Shown piece after piece: positions 4,671 to 12,040 of a stretch of DNA of 15,190 nucleotides (positions within the stretch are counted from its first letter, which is position 1; the number at the start of each line of letters is the position of its first letter). The translations under genes were made by a program, and so were the position numbers. The notes below the pieces were generated by a model. The model was not told the origin of the DNA and ran no database searches. It saw only the letters and a program-made list of their open reading frames with translations. Origin of the DNA: CAMLQK01 sp964654135 (lineage in GTDB: Bacteria; Patescibacteriota; Saccharimonadia; Saccharimonadales; UBA4665); the NCBI GenBank assembly GCA_964654135.1, contig CAZZHV010000029.1:1-15190 (forward strand), in the 5' to 3' direction.

Positions 4671-6470
4671 CTACTTTTCGCGCTCGGCCTGAGAGACCGG
4701 CACCTGACGAATCATCCAATCACTCACACTGCTGTAGCGATCAGCTGGCACGTTCATGTAGTGTTCCTTAAGGCCAAACAATGGGCCACGGGTAATATAT
4801 AAGAAGCGTGGCTGATACATGCCTAGCGCTGGTGAATCCTTTTGCCAAGCTTGCAAGAATGGACGGTATTTAATTGCGCGTAACGCTGCATCGGTACGAG
4901 TACGGCCAGCTTCGAGTGATGAATCCGCAGTCGTTGACTTATACTCGGAGAAGTTCAGCTTTGTACCACTCAAGCCATCAATTTGCGTACTGCTCCAGTA
5001 TGCGTAAACATCAGGATCATTGCCAATGGAAATTCCGTAGAGCAATGCATCGTAGCCATGGAACGTTAGCGTGCTCTGGAAATCAGCCATGCCCTGTATC
5101 TGGACATCAACATTAGCACCGATTGCCTTCCACTGCTTCTGTAGCTGCTTAGCGACTCTTGCATATTCAGTTGTATCTTGTGCATACAGTTTAAACGTCA
5201 AAGGCATTTTATCTTTGTAGCGAATACCACCTGCGCCAACCTTCCAACCAGCAGCGTCCAATGTAGCGGCAGCACCAGCTTTATCGTAGGCTAGCTGAGC
5301 ATAGTTGGCATCATAGCCAAGCTGCCCCTGCAAGAATGGCTCGTTAACGGTCTTCGTATCGTAGCCAAGGGATTTAATGATAGCGTTAGTGTCAGCTCCC
5401 TGAACCAAACCCTTGCGCACCGATGCATCAGCCAAAACACCTTCTGTAGTACGGAAAAATGTCATAACAGCGGCAGTTAAAGGCAAGCCGTAGCTGTGAA
5501 CGTTCTTATCTTTCTTAAGATCGGCAGGCACTTCATCGAGGCCAGCCATAGCGTTAATTTCCTGGTCTTTAAAGGCGTTTACCATATCGCCTTGGCTGCG
5601 GTATGAATGCACAACAAAGCTGCTGAGTTTAGGCGCTCCACCATGATATGCATCAAATGGACGCAGTGCAATGCGCTCACGACGATTGTCAGAAGAATTG
5701 CCAGTAACCTCAATAGCGCTCCAGGCAAATGGACCAGCACCTACGGGATTGGCAGTATTAAACTGCGCGGTGCGCATTTCGTTCATAGGCGTGTCGGCCA
5801 AAACGTGTTTTGGAATAATACCTGTCGTGAGAGAATACGGGAATGAGCTAAACGGCTCAGGCAGCGTAAACGTAACGGTTCTGTCGTTAACTGCTTCGAC
5901 CTTAATGCCCTGCCAACTCGCGTTAAGCGGAGATTGAGCATCGGGGTTTTGAATAACGCTAAATGTATATGCAACATCGGCCGCAGTTAAGGGTTGGCCA
6001 TCTTGCCAAGTAAGATGCGGGCGCAAATGCACAGTATAGACGGTATCGGTAGCATTAACCTGCCATGGACCATCGGCTAAATCACCGGCCAATTGGTTGT
6101 TGTTGTCGTATGAATACAGGCCAGCAAAAACAAGTCGCGAAACCGCTTGATCAACCGCAGATGTAGCGTACACTGGGTTGGCATTAGTGAATGCACCAAT
6201 AACACCTTCGTTAAGAATACCGCCTGGCACTGGTTGCAAGGTCTGATAATAACCACCAAGTGCACGAATTTGGATAATCAACAACGATCCAAGCAAAATA
6301 ATAACCGCAATCCAGATCGCCACAAAACGGCGAACTTCTCGCAAGTGGCTCAAGCGCTTAAAGAAATTACGCTCTAGCTGCTCTTCTGTCTGAATTCCAA
6401 GTTCTTCAACCTGCCGCTTACGTATACGGAAACGGCGACGGATACGAAGTTTGAAGGCACGACTCACCAT
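4671..6470 (-). CDS. membrane-anchored family-5 (peptide/oligopeptide) solute-binding protein
   Basis: 599 residues. A very basic cytoplasmic tail (1-48, with RIRRRFRIRKRQ) precedes one transmembrane helix at about 49-68. The rest, outside the cell, is a family-5 extracellular solute-binding domain of the DppA/OppA type: YDNNNQLAGDLADGPW (121-136), then VHLRPHLTWQDGQPLTAADVAYTF (147-170), and the later FHGYDALLYGISIGNDPDVYAYWSS. There is no lipobox or cleavable signal peptide, so it is held by its N-terminal helix. Expected role: capture of peptides at the surface for an ABC importer. No permease or ATPase gene for such an importer is nearby. A GGAGGG site lies 11 bases before the ATG. It follows secG by 24 bases and is the last gene of the minus-strand run. 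Confidence 0.88.
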   Translation of the reverse strand: MVSRAFKLRIRRRFRIRKRQVEELGIQTEEQLERNFFKRLSHLREVRRFVAIWIAVIILLGSLLIIQIRALGGYYQTLQPVPGGILNEGVIGAFTNANPVYATSAVDQAVSRLVFAGLYSYDNNNQLAGDLADGPWQVNATDTVYTVHLRPHLTWQDGQPLTAADVAYTFSVIQNPDAQSPLNASWQGIKVEAVNDRTVTFTLPEPFSSFPYSLTTGIIPKHVLADTPMNEMRTAQFNTANPVGAGPFAWSAIEVTGNSSDNRRERIALRPFDAYHGGAPKLSSFVVHSYRSQGDMVNAFKDQEINAMAGLDEVPADLKKDKNVHSYGLPLTAAVMTFFRTTEGVLADASVRKGLVQGADTNAIIKSLGYDTKTVNEPFLQGQLGYDANYAQLAYDKAGAAATLDAAGWKVGAGGIRYKDKMPLTFKLYAQDTTEYARVAKQLQKQWKAIGANVDVQIQGMADFQSTLTFHGYDALLYGISIGNDPDVYAYWSSTQIDGLSGTKLNFSEYKSTTADSSLEAGRTRTDAALRAIKYRPFLQAWQKDSPALGMYQPRFLYITRGPLFGLKEHYMNVPADRYSSVSDWMIRQVPVSQAEREK

Positions 6471-6494
6471 ATGGGTTTTAGCCCTCCGTTTCGC

Positions 6495-6710
6495 TTAAAC
6501 AGCTACAATTCCCGCGATCAATGACCCGGAAAAAACAATAGCTGTGATAATCGTAATCTGAAAAATAGTCTTGTCTGTACCGCGTCGCTCAGTGTTGACT
6601 TCGCCACCGCCGCCTAGACCAGCGCCCAAAGACGCACCGCGAGTCTGGATCAAAATAAGTAATGTCATGAGTAGCATTGACGCAATAGCAATGTAGTTAA
6701 AAATATTCAT
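6495..6710 (-). CDS. secG: preprotein translocase subunit SecG
   Basis: 71 residues: transmembrane helix at about 4-22, a glycine-rich loop ASLGAGLGGGGEV, then a second helix at about 47-69 after RRGTDKTIFQITI. This two-helix layout with a glycine-rich cytoplasmic loop is characteristic of SecG, the accessory subunit of the SecYEG protein-conducting channel. It is at the short end for the family. The ATG (6710-6708) overlaps the TGA of the preceding holin-like gene in ATGA, so the two are probably translationally coupled; a longer frame upstream would run inside that gene and is rejected. Confidence 0.9.
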   Translation of the reverse strand: MNIFNYIAIASMLLMTLLILIQTRGASLGAGLGGGGEVNTERRGTDKTIFQITIITAIVFSGSLIAGIVAV

Positions 6711-7081
6711 CGTTCTCTGTTCTCCAAAATAGCCGTTACAAGATAGTTTACCAAGCCAATGATCATACCGGCAAGTACTGCCGCCCAAAAATTATTAACT
6801 TCCAGGGGTGTATACAGTTTACTTACCAGGAAAACCATAAAGCCGTTGATGACGACCATAAATAATCCGAGTGTGATCAAAATAGCTGGCAAAGAGAAAA
6901 TAACAATAATTGGTCGCAAGATAGCATTGATAATTGCCAGGAAGAAACCCGCCCAAACAATAACCCACATACTACCGTTGTAACTGATGTGCGAACCTAG
7001 GAAGCCAGCCGCGATCCAGAGACCAAGACTGCTTACAAGCCAGCGCACTAAAAACCTATAAATAAAACTTTGGTTTTTCAT
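6707..7081 (-). CDS. phage holin family 4 / YvlD-like four-helix membrane protein
   Basis: 124 residues, nearly all membrane. Helices lie at about 10-29, 37-56, 62-85 and 97-117. The sequence NAILRPIIVIFSLPAILITL (52-71) followed by LGLFMVVINGFMVFLVS is the signature of the mycobacterial-type phage holin superfamily IV (Pfam Phage_holin_4_2). Such proteins are common in chromosomes with no prophage, and no other phage gene is visible here, so a lysis role should not be assumed. It is followed by secG with a four-base ATGA overlap and preceded by the aminopeptidase gene with a 33-base gap containing a -10-like TACAAT. Confidence 0.88.
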   Translation of the reverse strand: MKNQSFIYRFLVRWLVSSLGLWIAAGFLGSHISYNGSMWVIVWAGFFLAIINAILRPIIVIFSLPAILITLGLFMVVINGFMVFLVSKLYTPLEVNNFWAAVLAGMIIGLVNYLVTAILENRER

Positions 7082-7114
7082 TATCTGGTACCTATTGTAT
7101 CACGGGTTAGGGGC

Positions 7115-8350
7115 TCAGGAAGCCAATTTTCGCGGTAAACGATCAGTTAATATCTTAATGCCATCTTCGGTAATCAGCACATCATCTTCAATACGTACAC
7201 CAATCCCCTCTTCGGGGACATAAATGCCCGGCTCTACCGTAATCACTACTCCTGGTTCAAGTGGGCGCTGGTAATCGCCTGCATCATGCGTATTAAGGCC
7301 TAGGAAATGAGACGTTGCGTGCGGGAAATATTTACGGACGTTTTCCTCGTCGACCGTCTTAATAAGGCCAAGCTCACGTAGCTTTTCGCCCATATACGTA
7401 ACAATCTGTTCTTCGAACTCCTGCATGAGCACACCTGGCTTGAGCAACGAGAATCCATATTCTTGTACAGTCAACACCGCTTCATGTATTGACCGCTGTC
7501 TGCGTGTTGGCTCACCCGAGATAACCGTGCGGGAAATGTCAGCTGAATATTGGTTATAGTCGGCACCAACGTCCAGGACAATCATCTGATCACTCGCTAA
7601 TGCACCATTATTTTCGACATTGTGCATAGTGCAAGCACGTTTGCCGCTAGCTACAATCGGCGTAAAAGCATGGCCCGCCAAGCCGCCTGCGCCACGCTTG
7701 CGAAAACCCTGCGTAATATCGGCTTCCAGCTCATATTCGTAGGAGTATTTAGAAAGCTTTGCCGGCTTCGTGACATCTTTAAGCGTATCAATTGTAATGT
7801 CGATCGCTTTCTGTAGAGCTTCAATCTCGACAGGTTGTTTCACCATACGCATACGGCCAAGGTGCGTGCGTAAATCTAGGAGCTCAACGTCTTCGTTAAG
7901 AGTTTTGAGGCGTTTAGCGAGGCTCGCGCGTGCAGGGTTAGTGTACATACCCCAAACATCAATATATGACGCTGGCGGCGCAAGTGTCGCAACGTGTTGG
8001 ACGCGCTTGATGCGGCTCTCGAGCTGTTTCCAGCCTTCTTTTGCCTGATAAATTGTTTTGATCCCAGATATTCGTGTCAGCTCTTTAGTATCAACACCAC
8101 CATCAAAAATCTCTTGTACATCGCTAATGTCAGGTACAATCAGATATTCACGCCCCTTATCTATCACGAGAATCACGTCTGGATCGTTAATACCTGTCAG
8201 ATACCAAAAATTAGTATCTTGCTGGAATGGAAACGCTTCATCGCTTCCTCGCTGTAATGAACCATGTGCAGTGATAACGATTGGTGCTGTGCCCGTAAAG
8301 AGTTGACACAATCGTTCGCGGTTACCCGCAAAAAAGTCGCTCGTAAACAT
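7115..8350 (-). CDS. pepP: Xaa-Pro aminopeptidase (M24B)
   Basis: 411 residues. The N-terminal AMP_N domain (about 1-150, with FPFQQDTNFWYLTG at 40-53) precedes the creatinase-fold catalytic domain. The five metal ligands of the M24 family are all present: D260 and D271 in LDVGADYNQYSADISR, H348 in HATSHFLGLNTHD, E373 in TVEPG and E388 in RIEDD. The predicted reaction is removal of the N-terminal residue from peptides whose second residue is proline, with two Mn or similar ions, in the cytoplasm. TATGAT lies about 12 bases before the ATG, giving an almost leaderless message. It follows uvrC by 37 bases on the same strand. The symbol is by similarity; other M24B paralogues are possible. Confidence 0.92.
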   Translation of the reverse strand: MFTSDFFAGNRERLCQLFTGTAPIVITAHGSLQRGSDEAFPFQQDTNFWYLTGINDPDVILVIDKGREYLIVPDISDVQEIFDGGVDTKELTRISGIKTIYQAKEGWKQLESRIKRVQHVATLAPPASYIDVWGMYTNPARASLAKRLKTLNEDVELLDLRTHLGRMRMVKQPVEIEALQKAIDITIDTLKDVTKPAKLSKYSYEYELEADITQGFRKRGAGGLAGHAFTPIVASGKRACTMHNVENNGALASDQMIVLDVGADYNQYSADISRTVISGEPTRRQRSIHEAVLTVQEYGFSLLKPGVLMQEFEEQIVTYMGEKLRELGLIKTVDEENVRKYFPHATSHFLGLNTHDAGDYQRPLEPGVVITVEPGIYVPEEGIGVRIEDDVLITEDGIKILTDRLPRKLAS

Positions 8351-8387
8351 ATATGTAGCGTATCATACTCGTGCAAGAGTGCGATTA

Positions 8388-9890
8388 CTATGCACTTTTT
8401 GACTTCGGTAGGCCTGCTAGAATTTGATCGGCGCGAGCCTCGCCAACAACGGCGACAATATCTGCTCTGCTCGCTTCGCGAACACCCTGAAGGCTACCAA
8501 ATGTTTTAATAAGTTTCTTGCGCGTTACAGGACCAACGCCCGGGATTTCATCGAGCAAACTTGCCACCTGACGTTTGCCCTTAAGTACCGAGTGATAGCT
8601 GACCGCAAAACGGTGAGATTCATCACGAACACGCTGTAAAAGCTTTACGATATCAGATGTCTTGGGCAGTAAAATCATCAAAAAGTCATCGCTTTCGTTA
8701 ACGATGGCATTCTGGTTGCGTAGTGCAATTTTGGATACATCAACTAGTGATTTCTCGAGGTGCACAACAATTTCTTCCTCACGCTTAGCGAGACCAATCA
8801 TCGGGCGATTAATGCCGAGTTCGTCACGGGCTCTAATAGCAGCAGACACCTGGCCCTTACCGCCATCAATCAGAAACAAGTCTGGCAAGCCCCAGGCTTT
8901 AACATTTTTCTCGCTCAAACGACGAGAAATAGCCTCATGCATATGTGCAAAGTCGTTGTTGCCGGGGATCCGCATCTTAAACTTGCGGTAGTTAGCCTTG
9001 TCAGGCATGCCGTTCGTAAAGACAACCATACTGGCAACATTGTCAGTTCCTTGCATATGACTAATGTCGTAGCCTTCTATGCGGCGTGGAACATTTGGTA
9101 AATTCAGTAGGTCAGCCATGCCCTGGAGACCACGGTCTTTGCTAATATCCAAAAATTCCTTGTCGGAGAATACAATCTGCTTGCTGAGTGCCTTGAGCGC
9201 ATAATACTGGTTGCGGTATTCGGCAGCTTTTTCGAAATCCTGCTTTTTAGCAGCTTTTTGCATGTCAGACTCGATCTTGGCAACCACTTTGTCACTTTCG
9301 CCACGCAAATATTGCATCAGTTTGCGCAGATTAGCCCGATAGTCATTAAGCGGTGTCTTATTTTCTTCGATGCCTGGGCACAATCCAAGGTGATACTGCA
9401 AACATGCGCGCTTCGGCAACACGCCAGTGTGCGTCGAATAAGGGAAAACACGTCGCAAATAACGCAGTGCGCGCTTAACTTCGCCACCATTAAAGAACGG
9501 GCCAAAATATTCAGCTTTGTCGTCTATTGGTCGACGAGTAAAGCTAATAGCTGGGTGCGGATCGTTATAGTTTATGCGCACATATGTGCTACTTTTGTCG
9601 TCACGAAGCAAAATATTGTAGCGCGGCATATAACGGCGCACCATTTCAGCCTCAACAAAAAGCGCATCAAGCTCAGACTCAACTGTAATCCAGTCGGTAT
9701 CGTAAATTTCGGCAATCAGGGCATCGGTCTTAGGATCACGTCGACGGGATTTCTGGAAATATTGACGTACGCGGTTCTTGAGAACCGCCGCTTTACCGAC
9801 ATAGATAATATGCCCGGCTTTATCCTTATGGAAATAAATACCAGGTTGGTTAGGTAAACCTTTTAACTTGTTTTCAAGATCACTTGTCAC
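8388..9890 (-). CDS. uvrC: excinuclease ABC subunit C
   Basis: 500 residues, about 100 shorter than the E. coli protein but with all domains. The N-terminal GIY-YIG nuclease (GIY 17-19, YVG 30-32, R40, catalytic E80) makes the 3' cut. A UVR domain (about 205-237) binds UvrB. The RNase H-like nuclease has D275 (GYDISHM), D342 (LIDGGKGQ) and H426 (RDESHRFA) and makes the 5' cut. Tandem helix-hairpin-helix motifs (446-495, IPGVGPVTRKKL) bind DNA. Of the four cysteines reported to hold an iron-sulfur cluster in E. coli UvrC, only two have counterparts (C163, C171). It starts eight bases after the kinase-like gene and is likely cotranscribed with it. Confidence 0.96.
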   Translation of the reverse strand: MTSDLENKLKGLPNQPGIYFHKDKAGHIIYVGKAAVLKNRVRQYFQKSRRRDPKTDALIAEIYDTDWITVESELDALFVEAEMVRRYMPRYNILLRDDKSSTYVRINYNDPHPAISFTRRPIDDKAEYFGPFFNGGEVKRALRYLRRVFPYSTHTGVLPKRACLQYHLGLCPGIEENKTPLNDYRANLRKLMQYLRGESDKVVAKIESDMQKAAKKQDFEKAAEYRNQYYALKALSKQIVFSDKEFLDISKDRGLQGMADLLNLPNVPRRIEGYDISHMQGTDNVASMVVFTNGMPDKANYRKFKMRIPGNNDFAHMHEAISRRLSEKNVKAWGLPDLFLIDGGKGQVSAAIRARDELGINRPMIGLAKREEEIVVHLEKSLVDVSKIALRNQNAIVNESDDFLMILLPKTSDIVKLLQRVRDESHRFAVSYHSVLKGKRQVASLLDEIPGVGPVTRKKLIKTFGSLQGVREASRADIVAVVGEARADQILAGLPKSKSA

Positions 9891-9898
9891 GATGGTTA

Positions 9899-10438
9899 TT
9901 ATAAATCAAAAGTATCGATAATGTACTGAGCTGACTGTTCTGGCGTCATTTTGGAAGTATCAATTTCTGTACTTTTCGCGAAGGGAATAGGCTCATCAAG
10001 TCCGCCCTGCTCAAACTTACGCTCCAGCGACTTAGGGTCAGTCGGCTTCTTAAGAGCTATGCGCGATTCACTCGACATACGTTCATACAGCGTCGGTCGT
10101 GGAGCGGTCAATCGCACAAAACAGACTTCGCCACCAGCGTCCGATACTATCTTGTCGACTGCGCGAACAAATGAATCAGATACACCAACCGTATATGCAA
10201 GTGTCGTAATTAGGCTTACGCCAGACTGTGCCGCTGCACGAATAATATCAAGGCGCAATGCGTCCTTAAGATCCGAAATGGCCTGACGGTTCTCGTCAGT
10301 TTTATGCGGAAAAACAAGCTTAGCAATATCGACCGTAACGTGATTATGCACAAACCGATAACCCGCCCGTTCTGCTACGGTTGCGCCAATTGTGTACTTG
10401 CCGACCGCAGGTGGCCCATACAAAAATACAAGTTTCAT
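9899..10438 (-). CDS. P-loop ATPase / small-molecule kinase-like protein
   Basis: 179 residues. The Walker A motif GPPAVGKYT is at 8-16, followed by VAERAGYRFVHNHVTVDIAK, typical of small AAA-type kinase-like proteins related to shikimate and chloramphenicol phosphotransferases. VCFVRLTAP (115-123) ends the core strand and R-rich ERMSSESRIALKK (129-141) is a plausible lid. The substrate is unknown. TATACT ends seven bases before the ATG, so transcription would start on it and the message would be leaderless. First gene of the minus-strand run that continues into uvrC with an eight-base gap. Confidence 0.8.
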   Translation of the reverse strand: MKLVFLYGPPAVGKYTIGATVAERAGYRFVHNHVTVDIAKLVFPHKTDENRQAISDLKDALRLDIIRAAAQSGVSLITTLAYTVGVSDSFVRAVDKIVSDAGGEVCFVRLTAPRPTLYERMSSESRIALKKPTDPKSLERKFEQGGLDEPIPFAKSTEIDTSKMTPEQSAQYIIDTFDL

Positions 10439-10444
10439 AATCTT

Positions 10445-10450
10445 AGTATA
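10445..10450 (-). promoter_or_regulatory. leaderless promoter of the kinase-like gene and uvrC
   Basis: TATACT on the minus strand; the expected transcription start 6-7 bases downstream is the ATG at 10438. No good -35 is visible. Confidence 0.5.
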
Positions 10451-10493
10451 CGTGCTTTTGCTAAAGAAAATACCTATTACATCATCAAGACAG

Positions 10494-10509
10494 TGTGAAA
10501 TATGTCACA
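10494..10509 (+). promoter_or_regulatory. CRP/FNR-type palindrome TGTGA-N6-TCACA
   Basis: TGTGAAATATGTCACA is a perfect two-fold site identical to the CRP half-site consensus with the correct six-base spacer. It lies between divergent genes, about 45 bases before the 101-residue gene and about 44 bases upstream of the -10 of the kinase-like gene. No CRP/FNR regulator is in the window, so binding is inference. Confidence 0.4.
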
Positions 10510-10546
10510 GATGCATAAGCTTTTAGCGTGATAAAACAGAGGTCCT

Positions 10547-10852
10547 ATGACACAACACAATACCGCACCACGTTATCCTTATGCACTCGAAGGTGACGAA
10601 CTTGGTCAAAGAGTGTACGACAGCCTCAGGGCTCCATTAGAAAACACCATACGCACTCCACTTAGTGAAACATCACGTGCTCGTCTCAATCGCGCCGAAG
10701 CTTGGCTGGCAGCACACACTCCCATAGTGGCACTACCGGAGCTAAGCTTGGACATCTTAAGATCACAGCCAGCATTAGGCAGATTAGCTATTGAGGATAT
10801 GCAGCTTCCGGCATTCGAAGATATACCCGATGAAGTAATTGAGTTACGCTAG
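10547..10852 (+). CDS. uncharacterised 101-residue protein
   Basis: Not recognised. It begins MTQHNTAPRYPYALEGDELG and ends AFEDIPDEVIELR. Acidic overall in its C-terminal third, predicted mostly helical in the middle (ARLNRAEAWLAAH), with no signal peptide, membrane helix or cysteines. Start supported by AGAGG (10538-10542) four bases before the ATG. A CRP-type palindrome is upstream. Its TAG stop shares the tetranucleotide CTAG with the stop of trhO on the other strand, so the two convergent genes overlap by four bases with no terminator between them. Confidence 0.7.
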   Translation: MTQHNTAPRYPYALEGDELGQRVYDSLRAPLENTIRTPLSETSRARLNRAEAWLAAHTPIVALPELSLDILRSQPALGRLAIEDMQLPAFEDIPDEVIELR

Positions 10853-11742
10853 GCGGCTTGAGCGGCTAGTATCGTAGCACATGTCTCAGAGCAAGTGTCC
10901 TTGTCTGTTTTGCAGTTCTCGCAAATTAGTACGAGCTCGTTGCAAGCTTTGTTGGCACAGTTCTCATAATTGCTGGTTTTGTCGCCACAGTGAACACAAA
11001 TGCCAATATCTTTCGCCTTATCGCTAAACTTAACACCCATACGGTCGTCAAAAACATACAATGAGCCTTCCCAAAGGCCATCGTCAGCGTATTTTTCGCC
11101 ATATTTTACGATGCCACCGTCCATTTGGTAAACCTCTTTGAACCCACGATTTTTCATGAGGCTAGAGAGAATTTCGCAGCGAATGCCACCAGTGCAATAG
11201 GTTACAACTGGTTTGTCTTTAATTTCGTCGTATTTATCGCTATCGAGCTCTTTAAGAAAGTCTTTTGAAGTACGAACGTCTGGAACGACAGCATTCTTGA
11301 ATTTACCAACCTGCGCTTCGTATGCATTACGGCCATCAAAGAAAATAACATCTTCGCCGCGCTCTTCGACAAGTTTATGCACTTGTTCTGGCTTAAGGTG
11401 AACACCACCGCCAACAACGCCTTTTTCATCAACCTTGAGTTCATCGGCAGCTCCAAAGCTCACGATTTCATCGCGAACCTTAATACTGAGCTTGGGAAAA
11501 TGGTCGCGGGTACCTTCCGACCATTTAAAGGTAACACCCTTGAATGACTCGTAGCTCTTAGTTGCCTTAGCGTAGGCCTTGAGGTCTTCGATATCGCCAC
11601 CGACAGTACCATTAATACCGTGTTTAGAGATAAGAATACGGCCCTTGAGGTTCAGCTTTTCACATAAAGCCTTTTGCCACAGCTTAACAGCTTCTGGATC
11701 AGAAAGCGGTGCAAATTTGTAATATAGTAAAATCTTTTGCAT
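10849..11742 (-). CDS. trhO: tRNA uridine(34) hydroxylase (rhodanese-related, YceA)
   Basis: 297 residues. The N-terminal acylphosphatase-like region (about 1-95, KGRILISKHGINGTVGG) is followed by a rhodanese domain (about 115-220) with the active-site loop CTGGIRCE (C183, C189). A cysteine-rich tail (C249, C252, C262, C267, C274, C277, C284, C288) is a likely zinc-binding region. In other bacteria TrhO hydroxylates uridine 34 of certain tRNAs on the way to 5-methoxyuridine or cmo5U, an oxygen-dependent prephenate-independent route. An extended -10 (TGA-TAAAAT, 11757-11752) puts the transcript start about three bases before the ATG, a nearly leaderless message. Converges on the 101-residue gene. 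Confidence 0.93.
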   Translation of the reverse strand: MQKILLYYKFAPLSDPEAVKLWQKALCEKLNLKGRILISKHGINGTVGGDIEDLKAYAKATKSYESFKGVTFKWSEGTRDHFPKLSIKVRDEIVSFGAADELKVDEKGVVGGGVHLKPEQVHKLVEERGEDVIFFDGRNAYEAQVGKFKNAVVPDVRTSKDFLKELDSDKYDEIKDKPVVTYCTGGIRCEILSSLMKNRGFKEVYQMDGGIVKYGEKYADDGLWEGSLYVFDDRMGVKFSDKAKDIGICVHCGDKTSNYENCANKACNELVLICENCKTDKDTCSETCATILAAQAA

Positions 11743-11751
11743 TATTTGTCT

Positions 11752-11757
11752 ATTTTA
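11752..11757 (-). promoter_or_regulatory. near-leaderless promoter of trhO
   Basis: TAAAAT preceded by TGA (extended -10) on the minus strand, nine bases before the ATG at 11742. No -35 seen. Confidence 0.45.
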
Positions 11758-11773
11758 TCAGAGACTTTTCCAT

Positions 11774-11803
11774 TTGTCAGTAGTTATACGCATATGATAC
11801 ACT
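11774..11803 (+). promoter_or_regulatory. promoter of the ABC exporter operon
   Basis: -35 TTGTCA (11774-11779), an 18-base spacer ending in TGA (extended -10), and -10 TACACT (11798-11803). It lies divergent to trhO and about 38 bases before the tiny ORF at 11842. Confidence 0.6.
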
Positions 11804-11841
11804 TGGCTTGCTACACATATCACATAAAGGAAAGGACGACT

Positions 11842-11901
11842 ATGTCATCAAAAACCGAAATGCTTCCCGTCGTCCGCGCCACTCAAGCCGGCGGCCTTTA
11901 A
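11842..11901 (+). CDS. 19-residue ORF leading the ABC exporter operon
   Basis: MSSKTEMLPVVRATQAGGL, followed by TAA. It has the strongest ribosome site of the region (AAAGGAAAGGA just upstream of ATG 11842), which argues it is translated. The peptide ends in a double glycine plus Leu, a hint of a GG-type leader, but the exporters downstream lack an N-terminal C39 peptidase domain. A longer open frame in the -1 phase (about 11900-12008, SLQKKEAFNKAAALKLGAIA) continues with no start codon or ribosome site of its own. Possible readings: a leader peptide that controls the operon, a small peptide gene, or the front of a single protein joined by a -1 shift or split by a mutation. Confidence 0.4.
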   Translation: MSSKTEMLPVVRATQAGGL

Positions 11902-12008
11902 CCTCTTTACAAAAGAAGGAAGCATTCAATAAGGCAGCTGCCTTAAAGCTAGGAGCAATCGCGTACACTCACGACAACGCCAACTCCCTCAAAAACAGCA
12001 CAACTTAA
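11902..12008 (+). other. open frame after the 19-residue ORF, possible frameshifted continuation
   Basis: In the frame -1 to the short ORF, translation reads LTSLQKKEAFNKAAALKLG and on to NSLKNSTT before TAA at 12006-12008. The only in-frame start is a TTG at 11808, which overlaps the promoter region and lacks a ribosome site. The composition (Ala/Lys-rich helix, polar tail) looks protein-like. No family recognised. Confidence 0.3.
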
Positions 12009-12040
12009 CAATAAAAACGATAACAGTATAAGGACTGTTT

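Noticed and set aside
6707..7081. Prophage evidence from the holin-like protein
   Set aside because: Holin-IV-like membrane proteins are frequent chromosomal genes and nothing else phage-like is present.
10304..10498. A plus-strand open frame across the start of the kinase-like gene
   Set aside because: Mostly antisense to a conserved P-loop gene and without a ribosome site.
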